Shown here: positions 11,095 to 21,800 of the stretch, piece after piece
How the letters are laid out: every line of letters begins with the position of its first letter
Numbering within the stretch: the stretch's first letter is position 1
Source: Panicum virgatum
Taxonomy: Eukaryota > Streptophyta > Magnoliopsida > Poales > Poaceae
Direction: 5' to 3'
Assembly: GCF_016808335.1 (NCBI RefSeq)
Contig: NC_053153.1
Location: forward strand, 13,589,033-13,653,032
Length of the DNA: 64,000 nt
Made by a program: the position numbers and the translations under genes
The notes under the pieces: generated by a model
The model's input: the letters and a program-made list of their open reading frames with translations, nothing else
What the model was told of the DNA's origin: nothing
Databases searched by the model: none

Positions 11095-11683
11095 AATTAT
11101 AATTATCTATATCACACCCTCTTTTATCTATTAAATATTCTAACACATACTCTAAGATACGTATTTATCTTTATCTTGTTGCAATAGATTTTATTTGGCA
11201 TCACACCTTCATGTGTGTTTGACTATATTTAATTGAACCATTTGTTTGTGATTCTTGTCTCCTTCATCATACATGAATACATGGTGACACATATTGTGAG
11301 TAGTATTTTTATATAAAAATAAAATAAAGAATATATTAATAATAATAGAAATAATAATTTAAAATTATAGCTCTTTTACAATGATGGTAAAGTACCAATG
11401 AGTACTTTCAGGTACTTTTACCTTAAACTTTTTTCAAGCCGTTGATCTATGAAAAGTATTTATAAAAATTAAATTAAATTAGTATTTGGTCCCACATTTT
11501 GGAAGTACCAGGTACTTTATCCTAGCTGCTTCCTACCTTCACCACCGTAAGATTTTATCAGATGGACGGCTCCTATTTATTTTCAATCATTGTTAAATTT
11601 CTCTTAAAATTATATTGGTGCACTTTAATATTTTGTTATAGTTATATGTATAATTTAGATTCATATTTAGCGGTAATACTATT

Positions 11684-11874
11684 CTATACCTTAGGTATAA
11701 CATTTATTATAGATCTAGCAGTCAAATTACTGGCCGAACTTACCAGAAATTACTGAACCGAGTTACTGAATTACTAAATCACCTTCAGTAAAATAGTGTT
11801 CAGTAATTGCGAGCAGCGGTTACTACTGAAAATTTATTCAGTAATGAGTTGGGTGTAGCTACACCTAGGGTGTA
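11684..11874. repeat. TTACTGAA-rich MITE-like repeat, second copy
   Basis: Homologous to 6393-6560. The weakly inverted ends are CTATACCTTAGGTATA and (reverse complement) TTACACCCTAGGTGTA. The interior has several TTACTGAA/TTCAGTAA units in both orientations. Non-coding. Confidence 0.6.
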
Positions 11875-12098
11875 AATTTAGAGGTTAATTTAACTTTTAA
11901 TAATGATACAACTGGATAATTTCAAATTTTAGGGGGTTATTTGTATTATTTTTATAATGGTATAGGCGGGTAATTTACACAAAGATTAGGGGATTATTTT
12001 AGATTTTTAAATAATGGTAGAGGTTGTAATTTAGATACATGTTTAAATGGTTACTTTAGTCTATTTTCATAATGCAGAGGTGAGTAATTTATTTGGGG

Positions 12099-12474
12099 GA
12101 ACATATCTGGTGGAAACCACAATCTTCGTAAAAACCCATGCAAACTATGGCAAAAGGTCGTCTAAATTCACAAAAAAAATCGCAGATGTAGATGATATGC
12201 TAATACACAAACCTGTAAAATATCTTATCGAAACTCGACTTTGTTTGTGAGATATAAAAATAACAAATTTCTAACAAATTATTTGGACAACTTTCTGGCT
12301 TGAAATTGTTATTTTTATATCTCACAAACGAAGTCGAGTTTGGACAAAATATTTTACAAGATTGTGTATCATCATATCATTTACATGCGTGATTTTTTTG
12401 GTGAATTTAGACGATTTTTTTACCATAGTTTGCACGATTTTCTACAAAAATTGTGATTTCCACCAGATATGTTC
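12099..12474. repeat. Long inverted repeat (fold-back element), arms about 173 bp
   Basis: The left arm 12,099-12,271 and right arm 12,302-12,474 are reverse complements over nearly full length with scattered mismatches. The arms start GAACATATCTGGTGGAAA at each outer end and share CTCACAAACRAAGTCGAG near the loop. The 30-bp loop is AT-rich. A transcript would fold into one long hairpin. No protein-coding signal and no clear target duplication. Confidence 0.85.
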
Positions 12475-13494
12475 TCTTTATTAGGAAAGATAACATATCC
12501 AATAAATATTACGATTAGAGTCGTCGAATTGATGGCAAAATGTTTCTGATTTTTGTGAGAATTTTTAGGATGTCTCTAGTTTTTTTAAAGTGTTCACCTA
12601 GTATCCTAGGTGGCTTCACGTGATGCTTCAAATAGAGCCTCCAATTAGTAATAATAAGATACCACTGGATTCATATTTGAAAAATAGATTCCTATTATGT
12701 TATTTGATTTCATGAGTATACTTACTATAACATATATAAGTAAGATAGTAACAGTCAAAGTGTAGCATCCACTATGCCGGATCAAACCGCGCCTCAGATA
12801 ATAGAAGGAAAATTAAACGAGTGAGTATTTGGAACCAGGCCTTCTCGCTACCACTATGGCACCCAGTTGTTTCCCCCATGACATACATGTAGTGTTTCTG
12901 ATTGAAACCAAAGACGGATTATTATTAATTGCCATCAGTATTATTATTAATTGTCATCAGTATCTGATTGAAACATGCATCGCCATTAGCCACGTGCCCC
13001 TATGCAACGTACGGTTGTAGTAGCTAGGTACACAAGTGGTACCAACCACAGTATATCTGGCTAGTTTTAATTTTAGGAAAGCAACATCTTTCATTCCTTG
13101 AGAGGCTAGTTTTAGAAAAGCAATGCAACAACATCTTTCCTTCCTTGAGACTAGCTAGCATAAGGGTAAATAGACAAGATGTCAAGATATTAGCTTATGT
13201 TCAATATTTCTAATTGGTGTCTAAGTACTGATGTGATGGTAACTAAATTTTAATCACCCCATGCAAACACGAGGGATGGATCCACCAGAGGGGGCTGAGG
13301 TGCTCCAGCCCCTCTACCTCCATAAAATGTATGGAGCCCCCAAACCCCTACGATTTCCAATTTATAGTTGAAAAAGAGAAGGAAAATGAGGAGGAAGAAT
13401 AGAAAGTGAAGGAGGAGGAAGAAAAGGAAAAATTAGCCCCAATGCTCAACATGTGGATCCGCCCTTAAACACCCCCTTTTGTTCCTAGAGAGCG
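12475..13494. other. Intergenic DNA, no gene seen
   Basis: AT-rich. A short ATTATTAATTGYCATCAGTAT direct repeat lies near 12,920-12,965. No conserved protein or paired element ends were recognised. Confidence 0.5.
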
Positions 13495-13807
13495 CCCTGT
13501 TTGGATCCTCCGATCTAATAATTAGACCGGAAAATCTTACTATTTAGAAATATTAAATAAAGTTTATGTACAAAACTACTTGCAGAATTTCTGGGCTAAT
13601 TCGCAAGATGAATATAACGAGGTATATTAACTTATAATTAGTGGATGATTACTAGAGCGAATTATGAATTAATTAGACTAATTAGATTCGTCTCACAAAT
13701 TAGTCTAGGGGTTATATGGAATAGATTTTGTCAGTAATCTACATTTAATATTTTTAAATTTTAAGATTCCTCGTATCTAATAATTGGACCGTAGGATCCA
13801 AACAGGG
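13495..13807. mobile_element. MITE with CCCTGTTTGGATCC ends
   Basis: The inverted ends CCCTGTTTGGATCCT and AGGATCCAAACAGGG extend inward to about 40 bp of imperfect match. The middle carries the GATTCGTCTCRCRAATT core seen in other MITEs here. 313 bp, non-coding; the flanking duplication is not resolved. Confidence 0.75.
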
Positions 13808-14304
13808 GCAGCTCGCGTAAAAAAGTACAAAGGTGTCGATCAGGACATTAAGTGTAAGGCTGATTAAGCCTGTGCCAACTGCCTAAACAGCACCAGTAGC
13901 AGCAGGAGGCGGACGAGGGCGGGCCGGGGAGGGACGACGACACTTGCAAAATGAGGTGCGGCCGTGGTTTCTCGATCTCGTGCAATGATTTCGTACTGGA
14001 GTATCTTACTCAGCTCCTGTGCGTGCGTGACATTGCCACGTATACGGCAGGTAGCCGACAAATTAAAGGTGCGCGCTACAGTAGCCTCTACTACACGCAA
14101 TTTATATGCTGTGTGTGCTGTGCTGCGTTATACTCCTGTGTCCTAGTCCTATCGCTGTGTGGTGTGCTGGGCGCGATGTGAGCAGCTCCAGGGGTCCTGC
14201 TGCATGCCGCTGGTCCTGGTAGGAATTATTAATAAAATAATAATTGCAGCGTCGTCGTCCCGGCCTACTCGGTCCAGGGGTCCTGCAGGCTGGAGGCACA
14301 ATCA

Positions 14305-14453
14305 CCCCGTTCGGCTGGTGGACAGCCTCCAGCCTCTACAGTATTTCCCTCTCACACAACTCCAGCTGCAGCCTCCAGCCACCAGCCAGACAACAGTGTT
14401 TTTCTCTCACACAACTCCAGCTCCAGCCTCCAGCTCCAGCTTGCCGAACGGGG
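14305..14453. mobile_element. Short MITE with CCCCGTTCGGC ends
   Basis: CCCCGTTCGGCTGG at the left and GCCGAACGGGG at the right are inverted. The inside is made of CCAGCCTCCAG and CTCACACAACTCCAGCT direct repeats. It abuts the next MITE directly. Confidence 0.65.
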
Positions 14454-14454
14454 T

Positions 14455-14737
14455 AATGTGTTTAGATCCCTGGAAAAGGTGGGAGAAAAAGTCACATCGA
14501 ATGTTGTAGCACACTGTAGCACTTTTCGTTTGTTTGTGGTAAATATTGTCCTACCATGACCTAACTAGCCTTAAAAGATTCGTCTCGCAACGTACATCAA
14601 AACTATGCAATTAATTTTTTTATTTACCTACATTTAGTACTCCATGCATGGATCATTTGCTATATTTAATGTTTTAATGTGATTTTGATGGATGGAAAGT
14701 CTGGATTTTGTGGGGGGTTTGGGATCTAAACACACCC
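14455..14737. mobile_element. MITE with GTGTTTAGATCCC ends
   Basis: The left GTGTTTAGATCCC is mirrored by GGGATCTAAACACACCC at the right. Inside are GTAGCACTTTTCGTTTGT and AGATTCGTCTCGCAACGTAC, shared with the 3910-4177 element in the opposite orientation. Non-coding. Confidence 0.7.
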
Positions 14738-15028
14738 AAAGGACAAAACTCCCCTAGTTCCTGTGGACAAAACCATGCGATGCACATGCTGCTTTGTTTG
14801 GCGTGGGACCTGTACGTCTCTGTGCTGCTGCTGCCCACTCATCGCGCTCCAGTGGCGGCTAGCACGCAGCATGTTGGCGATTCAGAGGAAGCATATCGTT
14901 TCATTCAAGGGCATCCTTCCTCTCGGCTCCTCGCCTCTCTCTGGGAACTGGTGGCTCGATCTCGCTCCCTGGAAGCACCATATAGGCAGGTACGGTAGAT
15001 GGGGAAAACGAGGGCAAATGGGATTCAG

Positions 15029-15352
15029 GCCCTGTTGAGTTCCGGCGCAAAATTTTTTCCATTGGAATCGTATTAATTTGAAGTACTAAATGAAGTTTAT
15101 TTACAAAATTTTTTGCACAGATGGGTTGTAAATCGCGAGACAAATCTAATGATGCTAATTAATCCATGATTAATCAATAATTAGCGGATGGTTATTGTAG
15201 CATCACTGTTGCGAATCATGGATTAAGCAGACTCATTAGATTCGTCTCGCGATTTACAGCCCATCTATGCAAAAAAGTTTGTAAATAAACTTTATTTAGT
15301 ATTCTATATATGTGTCGAAATATTTGATGTGATAGTTTTTTTTACGTTTAAC
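15029..15352. mobile_element. MITE of the GTAAATCGCGAGAC family, right end degraded
   Basis: TTGTAAATCGCGAGACAAAT near 15,127 and ATTCGTCTCGCGATTTACAG near 15,239 form the internal inverted pair seen in 8786-9120. TTTACAAAATTTTTTGC and its inverse also pair. The left end reads GCCCTGTTGAGTTCC; the right end is poorly preserved, so its coordinate is approximate. Confidence 0.6.
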
Positions 15353-16317
15353 GGGTTTATGGGGGTGGTAACGCCTCACCCGCGTGTGTTCGTCCTGGAT
15401 TGAAATATGGAATCCTATGCATGCTTTGCTTGGTCTTCTCATGTCCTCTGCTCGATCTGTCCCGCTCCACATGCTAGTACCTAGCTAGATAGATAGGCTG
15501 CTATATATGTTCCACCCTTCTAGTTAGTTCACTTTTTTTACGGTCCTCTCCACCTCTTTAATCTATAGTTTGTCACTGTACTTACAAGGCCTATACTTAG
15601 ATGCACATCAATATTTTGATGTAGTAACTTGAATTGTGTGTATGTTCTGACCTGGTTCATAGGTTTTGGCTGCAGCTGATCCACTTTGGTGTCTAGACGT
15701 CCAACTTGAGCTGATGGCAACAAAATAAATATTCAAAGTAAATGGATGTATAGATTTTGGTTTAGTCATCTCATTGTAATTTATTTTATCCGAAGAGTGC
15801 GACCGTCGATCAAGAACTTTAATTTATATTTCTCTTCATTGTCATATTTATAGCATATCTTTATGGAACATGCTGAATATAGAAAAAAGTACCTTATATA
15901 AATATATTTAAAGGTTTATATATTTTTATTAGGGATATATTTGTTCACTTTTGAACCAGCAACGTACATTTTTTATTCAGATTTATTCCGTGTCAGCTGA
16001 TTGAAATTTTGCTATTCATCAATCGACGACATGGATCGTTTTTTTTTATCATACGACATGGCTCGTTGGATCAGAAACGGACGTCAATATTCCAATGCGT
16101 GTTATTTTCACTTTTGGGTCCGCAGCAAAATTTCGTCACGCCCGTTACTTGTTATCGGATTTGAAATTGAGGTTGGTGAGACCCGTTTTGGTTTTACAGA
16201 TCACATTAATTTGGCTAGTCACGTCAACATTTCCCCTCCACCGCTCCCCCACCCAGACCCTCCACCTGCTCCATCGTGTGTGAGGAGGCGAGCAGGCGGC
16301 GATGGCTCCCAGGCTGT
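15353..16317. other. Intergenic DNA, no gene seen
   Basis: No conserved frame, paired ends or RNA gene recognised up to the LTR border at 16,318. Confidence 0.5.
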
Positions 16318-19300
16318 TGTAACAGGACCGCCCAAATTAAACCGGCTTAAGTGCGCTAACTATCATCTTAATGTTTAATCAAGTTACTGTGCACTTAAAA
16401 CGGTGTAATCCGGACGTCTGTCGGTTTAAGGATCGAAAAACACTGGAAGTCTCGCACGAAGACGAGCACAGATGATTACAAGCAGACAAAATTTCTCAAA
16501 GTTAATTTACAAAGTGGAGTTTTACACACAAGTTTACGTAAAATATCAGAATTCAAAATGCAGCGGAAACTAATTAGAAGTTGAGTTTAGAAAAAGAACG
16601 ATTACTACGATGACGTGAGGACGTCACATCGAGCCCACCGATGTGAATCCTGGTTAGCTCCAGCCAGCAGCAGTTACCTGAAAACAGGGTGACAACAAAC
16701 CCTGAGTATACTAATACTCAGCAAGGCTTACCCGACGTTGGGTATACTTAGCCCATTATCTAGACATGCCAGGCTTTTTGGCTCTGGAGTTCTTTTGCTG
16801 AAATGCTGCTAGGAGTGAATCCTTACTTTCAATATTTTAGCTCCATTTAGTACAGCGAGTATTAACTAAATTCGCCTAAACATCTAGAGCACACATGGTG
16901 GAGCAGATTATTCTTCAGTAACTCACAAACCAATCTTTTCCATTCCTCTTTCATTCCCTTTTCTTACTACGATGTGACAAAGAGATCAAGGCTCTCATAA
17001 CCGCGAGTCACGGCGAATCGATCCGATTTAACCTTGCAAGGTGGACCTAACTCACACGACACATGCAAGCCCTGTCGGGCCACGCGCGTCAACTGTTTCC
17101 ACATTATCACGGCATCTGAACTACGCCTGCTAAAACCCAGGTGATGGGCCCCTCGCAGTGAACTCCCGGAGAACCCGGAGGCGGCATCCTATCCAACACC
17201 CGCCAACTCCCACGCCCAGCGTAGCATGGCGGAATTCAAATCACCGCTGTAAGGTGGTACACAGCTTACCGGTTTCGACTACCTCCTACTTCCGGTATGT
17301 GGTTAGTACTGTTCAATCCTCGATCAGCACTGCCAACAACGGAACGGTCCTCAATCGACACAGGCGGAGGTCCACTTTCCAAACATTCCATATCCATAAT
17401 CCAATTCCTCTCCGCCCGGTCTCCATTTTTCTTTCCTCACAGATTCATTCTCAAACCACTTTTCCATAAGTAACCAGGACCTATAGCTCGCGAGTGACAG
17501 GAATCACTCGACTTCTACCGAGCCCTAATTAAGCATTGCAATACTAACGACCTGCACACTAGTGGAGTAACTGAGGAAACCTAGGGATCATGCATCTACG
17601 GTTCCCATCAACTCCTAGAACGTAAATGCACAATAATTATATAAATAAACATTGAATACTGAAGTTAAGGGTTATGCTCCGGGGCTTGCCTGGGATTAAC
17701 ACTGAATTAGTTAGTGTTGGTTAGATGACACTCGCTTGACGAGCACCTGCCTTCGGTCGTGCACATCGGGATCCATCCATCCATCTTCTGGATATGTCAA
17801 CCAAACATCATCTTCGGGTTCGGCTCCGACTTTATCCTTTAGCTCCACGCGTCGTACATCTAGCGTACCTATATGATATGCAACGATGCAAATGCATGAA
17901 CGTAAAGAAAACAACACACGAGGCATTTTAAAAGGCATACAAGATAAACTGAGTCACACCACACCGATTTAAGCACCAAAAGGTGTTTAATTAGATACTA
18001 CTCAAATCTTCCATAGAAAGATAGCAAGGAACATCAAGTATGGTAAGCAAAGCACGAGAGAGCAACTAAAGACTTTATTTAGCTAACAAGCCAACATAAG
18101 CAAGTTTTATAAAAACCACCAACATACTAGCTCTAAATGATTTCACAAGGTTAGCACATGAACAAAACAAGTTGCCGCAATTATCTATGCAGGAAAACAT
18201 TTCTTAGCAATAACAAAAGAAAAACTATATCTAGGAACCATATAAATGTAAAAACTTGTCATGCAGCAAGAACCTGATAGCACAACTTAATTAGCATGAC
18301 AAGATACTGATAAAGAGTGTAAAAACAATTTACCAACATTTATTGCTAACATAAAGCATTTATTTTAGCCTAAACAAGACAAATTGAACAAAAAAATAGA
18401 TTTACACACATGTGCATAGCTTTTGGACATGAAATTTTTACAGTGAACTAAATATGCAAAGAGTAAGCTAATGCATAAATTTCATAATTTTTCGACTTCC
18501 AAAACTGCAGATATTAAATAAACAAGCTAAAACAAGCATTAATCATGATTAAATCAAAATATCACAGAAACATTAAACAACTAGCAGCTTAATTATTTTT
18601 CCTAAGTTATACATGTAAAAAAAAACGCTAACCCAACTGGTTTTACCTTTTTACCATTTTTCTACTATTTACTAAGCATTTTCAAAGCTTGCAACCACTT
18701 AAACTAACATTTAAACTAGAGCAAAAACTATTTAGAAACTTAAGATCAACCTGCAAGGAAAGTTGTAGATCTTAGAACAAGGAATCCAACAAATTTTAGT
18801 TTGCATTTTTCTGATTTTTCTATGATTTACTACGATTTTTCAAAGTTTCAGCCAATGTATTACAAAGGAACCCTTCGCAGCACTATTCATATGAGTCATA
18901 GACTTCGCAGAAAACCCCCTGGACTTGTTCCAATTCTTGTGTGGAGCCCCTGGTCGCGATTTTTGGAACAGAGAGGCTCGGGGAGCTTTGTACCAGCAAG
19001 AGGAGGCCATCCCGGCGGCCGGGGAGGGGTGGGGAGCATGAGGGACACGAGAGCTACCTCTGGGTGGTCTCGTTGAGGGTTGGGGGCGACCGGAGAGGCG
19101 CCGGCGGCGGGAGCAGTGAGCGGCAGTGGTGGCGGCGCCATGAACGAGCATGGAAACTTGTGGAACGCGATGGAACGTGGAGAGCACGAGCTTCAGCGAG
19201 TCGAGAGGAGTCGATTCTAGCCGTTGGTTGGTGGAAACTGTGGCCGAGAGATGGAGTTCAGCGACGGCCTGAGTTTCGACGAAACTTTAATGGAGACCGG

Positions 19301-20157
19301 TGGGCGGGGGTGTCCATTCCAACTGGGGAGAGCTTGTCCGGGAGCTGAGGTTGCGGGAGGAGGTGCGGGTGGATGTGGTGCGGCTCCTCGCGGAGTGAAT
19401 CGAGGCGCGGTGGCCCAGGATGGCCGGAGCGGCGGCGATAGCGGCTCTGCTCGGCTCGACCAAGCTAGAGGAGGGAGGAACTGGAAGGGGGAGAGGGAGT
19501 GGATAGAGATGCCGAGAGAGGATAAGGCCGGGGAGGTCGCGAAGGCTCGTGCCCAGGCTGCCACGGGAGCCGGCGCCACACAGCACGTCGGCGAGCAGGT
19601 GCTCGCCGCGCGTCACGTGGCCATGGGTGGCGGAAGGGAGCAGATAAACAGCGGGAGAAAATGGTTCAACGAAACTTAGCTCGATTTTGACCGTCCAAAA
19701 CTCAAAACTTCATATAGAAACTCGAAAAATTCCAAGAATGAAAGTTGTTCAAAATTTGATTTCCTCCAACTTTTGTTTTAGGCAAAACTTTATTTGAAGA
19801 TCAAATCATGGTTCAAAATTTGAAATGTTAAAACCAAAGCATTAATGTCCTATTCAAAGCAAAATTAAAAGTTTTCATCAACTTTTTGTACTGAAACTTG
19901 AAAAACCATAAACACGAAAGTTTTTCGCCATTCCAAACTCTACAACTTTGTTTTTAGGCAAAAGTTGATTTGAACAAGAATTTCAAAGTTGTTTTTAAAG
20001 CATGTTTTATTGGGTTGAAACCTAGACATCATTTCATGTGTTAAAGTACTAGCAAAATTTAATCAAAAATATTTTATGCATGCACGGTTAGTGTTAATGA
20101 CGATAACAAACACATGATTAACCTTAACTACAGGTAATTAACACCTGGGGTGTTACA
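16318..20157 (-). repeat. Long LTR (3.84 kb) of a Ty3-like retrotransposon
   Basis: On the plus strand it starts TGTAACAGG and ends GGTGTTACA, giving TG...CA ends. Directly after 20,157 comes ACCCTACCCCCTTAAAAG, on the minus strand a polypurine tract AAGGGGGTAGGGT next to the LTR, followed by the GAATCTCGGGACGAGATTC motif known from plant Ty3/gypsy elements. This is therefore the 3' LTR of a minus-strand element. A GC-rich island lies at about 18,940-19,650. A 20-bp palindrome lies at 16,702-16,721. No gag or pol is preserved nearby, and the partner LTR is not in the window. Confidence 0.75.
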
Positions 20158-21800
20158 ACCCTACCCCCTTAAAAGAATCTCGTCCCGAGATTCAGAACGG
20201 AAGACTCTTAAGGGAAGTGGAGCAGACCAACCATCAAAAACGGCAGGAAACAATCCAACCAGATAAGCTCGATGTTGATGGTAGGAGCCGTTGCAAATAA
20301 GGATTGAGAACTTAGAGAAAATTCAAGAAGCAAAGTGTAAGAAACACGATATCTTCCGAAATTTTGTCCGACTGGTAACTTGTCCAACTTTACGTTTTCT
20401 ATGCCCTCTTGTCCCCACAGTGATGGCACATGTTGCATGATCATCTCGCCAGATCAACCAGGGTCCCTGGTCTACCACCTCTTGCAGTCTTCTAACATTT
20501 TCGTCCATTAGTAATTCTTTCAAGATCATCCCTTTGGTAACTTCGGAAGAAAGACTCACTAGATTTAGGTCCGGTTTAGAGATTTCTAGGCAGAACAGCG
20601 AACGATAGATATGGGGAATGCCCATGAGGAGATATCACACCGACATAGTTGTACAAGGGATCATGATTAGCAACCTCAATCCTAGTGTGTGTCGAGTAGT
20701 ATAAGCATGTGTCGATTGCTCAGCGTAGGCTCTTGGTTTCCTTGCGACACCGTCAAGCATACTTCCAATGAGAAATCCCTTGTAGCACAGATAGATCATG
20801 CACGGATAAGCATTACAAGACGGAGGGATAGCAAGGAGATGATCCAAAAACAGAGGCATAAAATGAGAGCAATAGGGATTTGCTGCCGCAGACTGCAGGA
20901 AATAAAACTCTGGCTTAAGTTAAGATCCACATACAGCTTGCGTCCATCGACGAAATTATCTGATAAACGATCAACATGCCATTTGGTCCGGTTGGACAGC
21001 AACATGAGATCAAGCCCAATAACCATTCAGATGCCTGAGGAAAGTAGAGATGAAACAAGCATGACCCATATAAGAAAATAGAGATACCATCCACAGATTT
21101 GGTTGATAAAGCAATGGTATGATTCGCAAGGGAACGATTCTGACGCCAAGGTAGAAAAAGAGATTAGCATTGCACTAGCTCATCTTTAGAATAAGCGACA
21201 GAGAGGTTCCACCATGATTGTAGGTATGGCTTTTGACCATCAGGCACATGAGCAGACCACAGACATAGACAAGCACTTGGTGAAACTTGGCTAGGGTAAG
21301 CGGGTCAACGAAAATGTCTACAGGACGCTTAGATCCTGGATTTTTACAACACAAACAACCGTAACTAGCACTGCGTTTAAGATTTCTAGCTCCAAACCTT
21401 GATCAGGGTCATTTATGGAACTCCAAAGATTACGAACGCATTCCAGATCTAGGATTTTGCCACTAAAGCGAAAGGAACTTCCTCCTTGCATGCAGCCAGG
21501 GACGCCTCCTGATGACGATGATCATTTTTAAGAAAGCATCAAACTCGTTTCGTACACGGTTCTTCAGCTAGATAGGATAACTGAGTCAAAATAAGGTTTT
21601 CAGATCTTAAAAGAAAAGTTAAACCGAACAAGGAATGATGATGAGACAAGATGGTCAGTTCTCACAATGCTGAGATCATGACATGAAGAAAGCGGATGTC
21701 GGTGAGATTCAGCACAAGGCTTGGGAGAACAAGTGAGGATAGCACGGAAGATGGGTTTAAATGGAAATTTCGGAACATCCTTGCTCAGAATTATATTATT
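20158..21800 (-). other. 3' internal remnant of the Ty3-like element
   Basis: It continues from the polypurine tract at 20,158 into unique-looking sequence with short, broken frames. No reverse transcriptase, integrase or protease motif could be read on the minus strand. The outer limit, about 21,800, is where composition turns strongly AT-rich and is only a guess. Confidence 0.4.

Noticed and set aside
14159..15143. Possible small gene near 14.2-15.1 kb
   Set aside because: The frames overlap MITE ends and direct repeats, with no consistent exon structure or conserved protein.
18840..19679. Overlapping long frames on both strands in a GC-rich stretch
   Set aside because: The region lies inside an LTR; frames exist on both strands because stop codons are rare at high GC. 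No domain was recognised. The same applies to 45,023-45,647.
20340..20625. Minus-strand frame with a CHHC-like motif near 20,420
   Set aside because: The full zinc-knuckle spacing is not met and the frame is interrupted, so it cannot support a gag call for the Ty3-like remnant.
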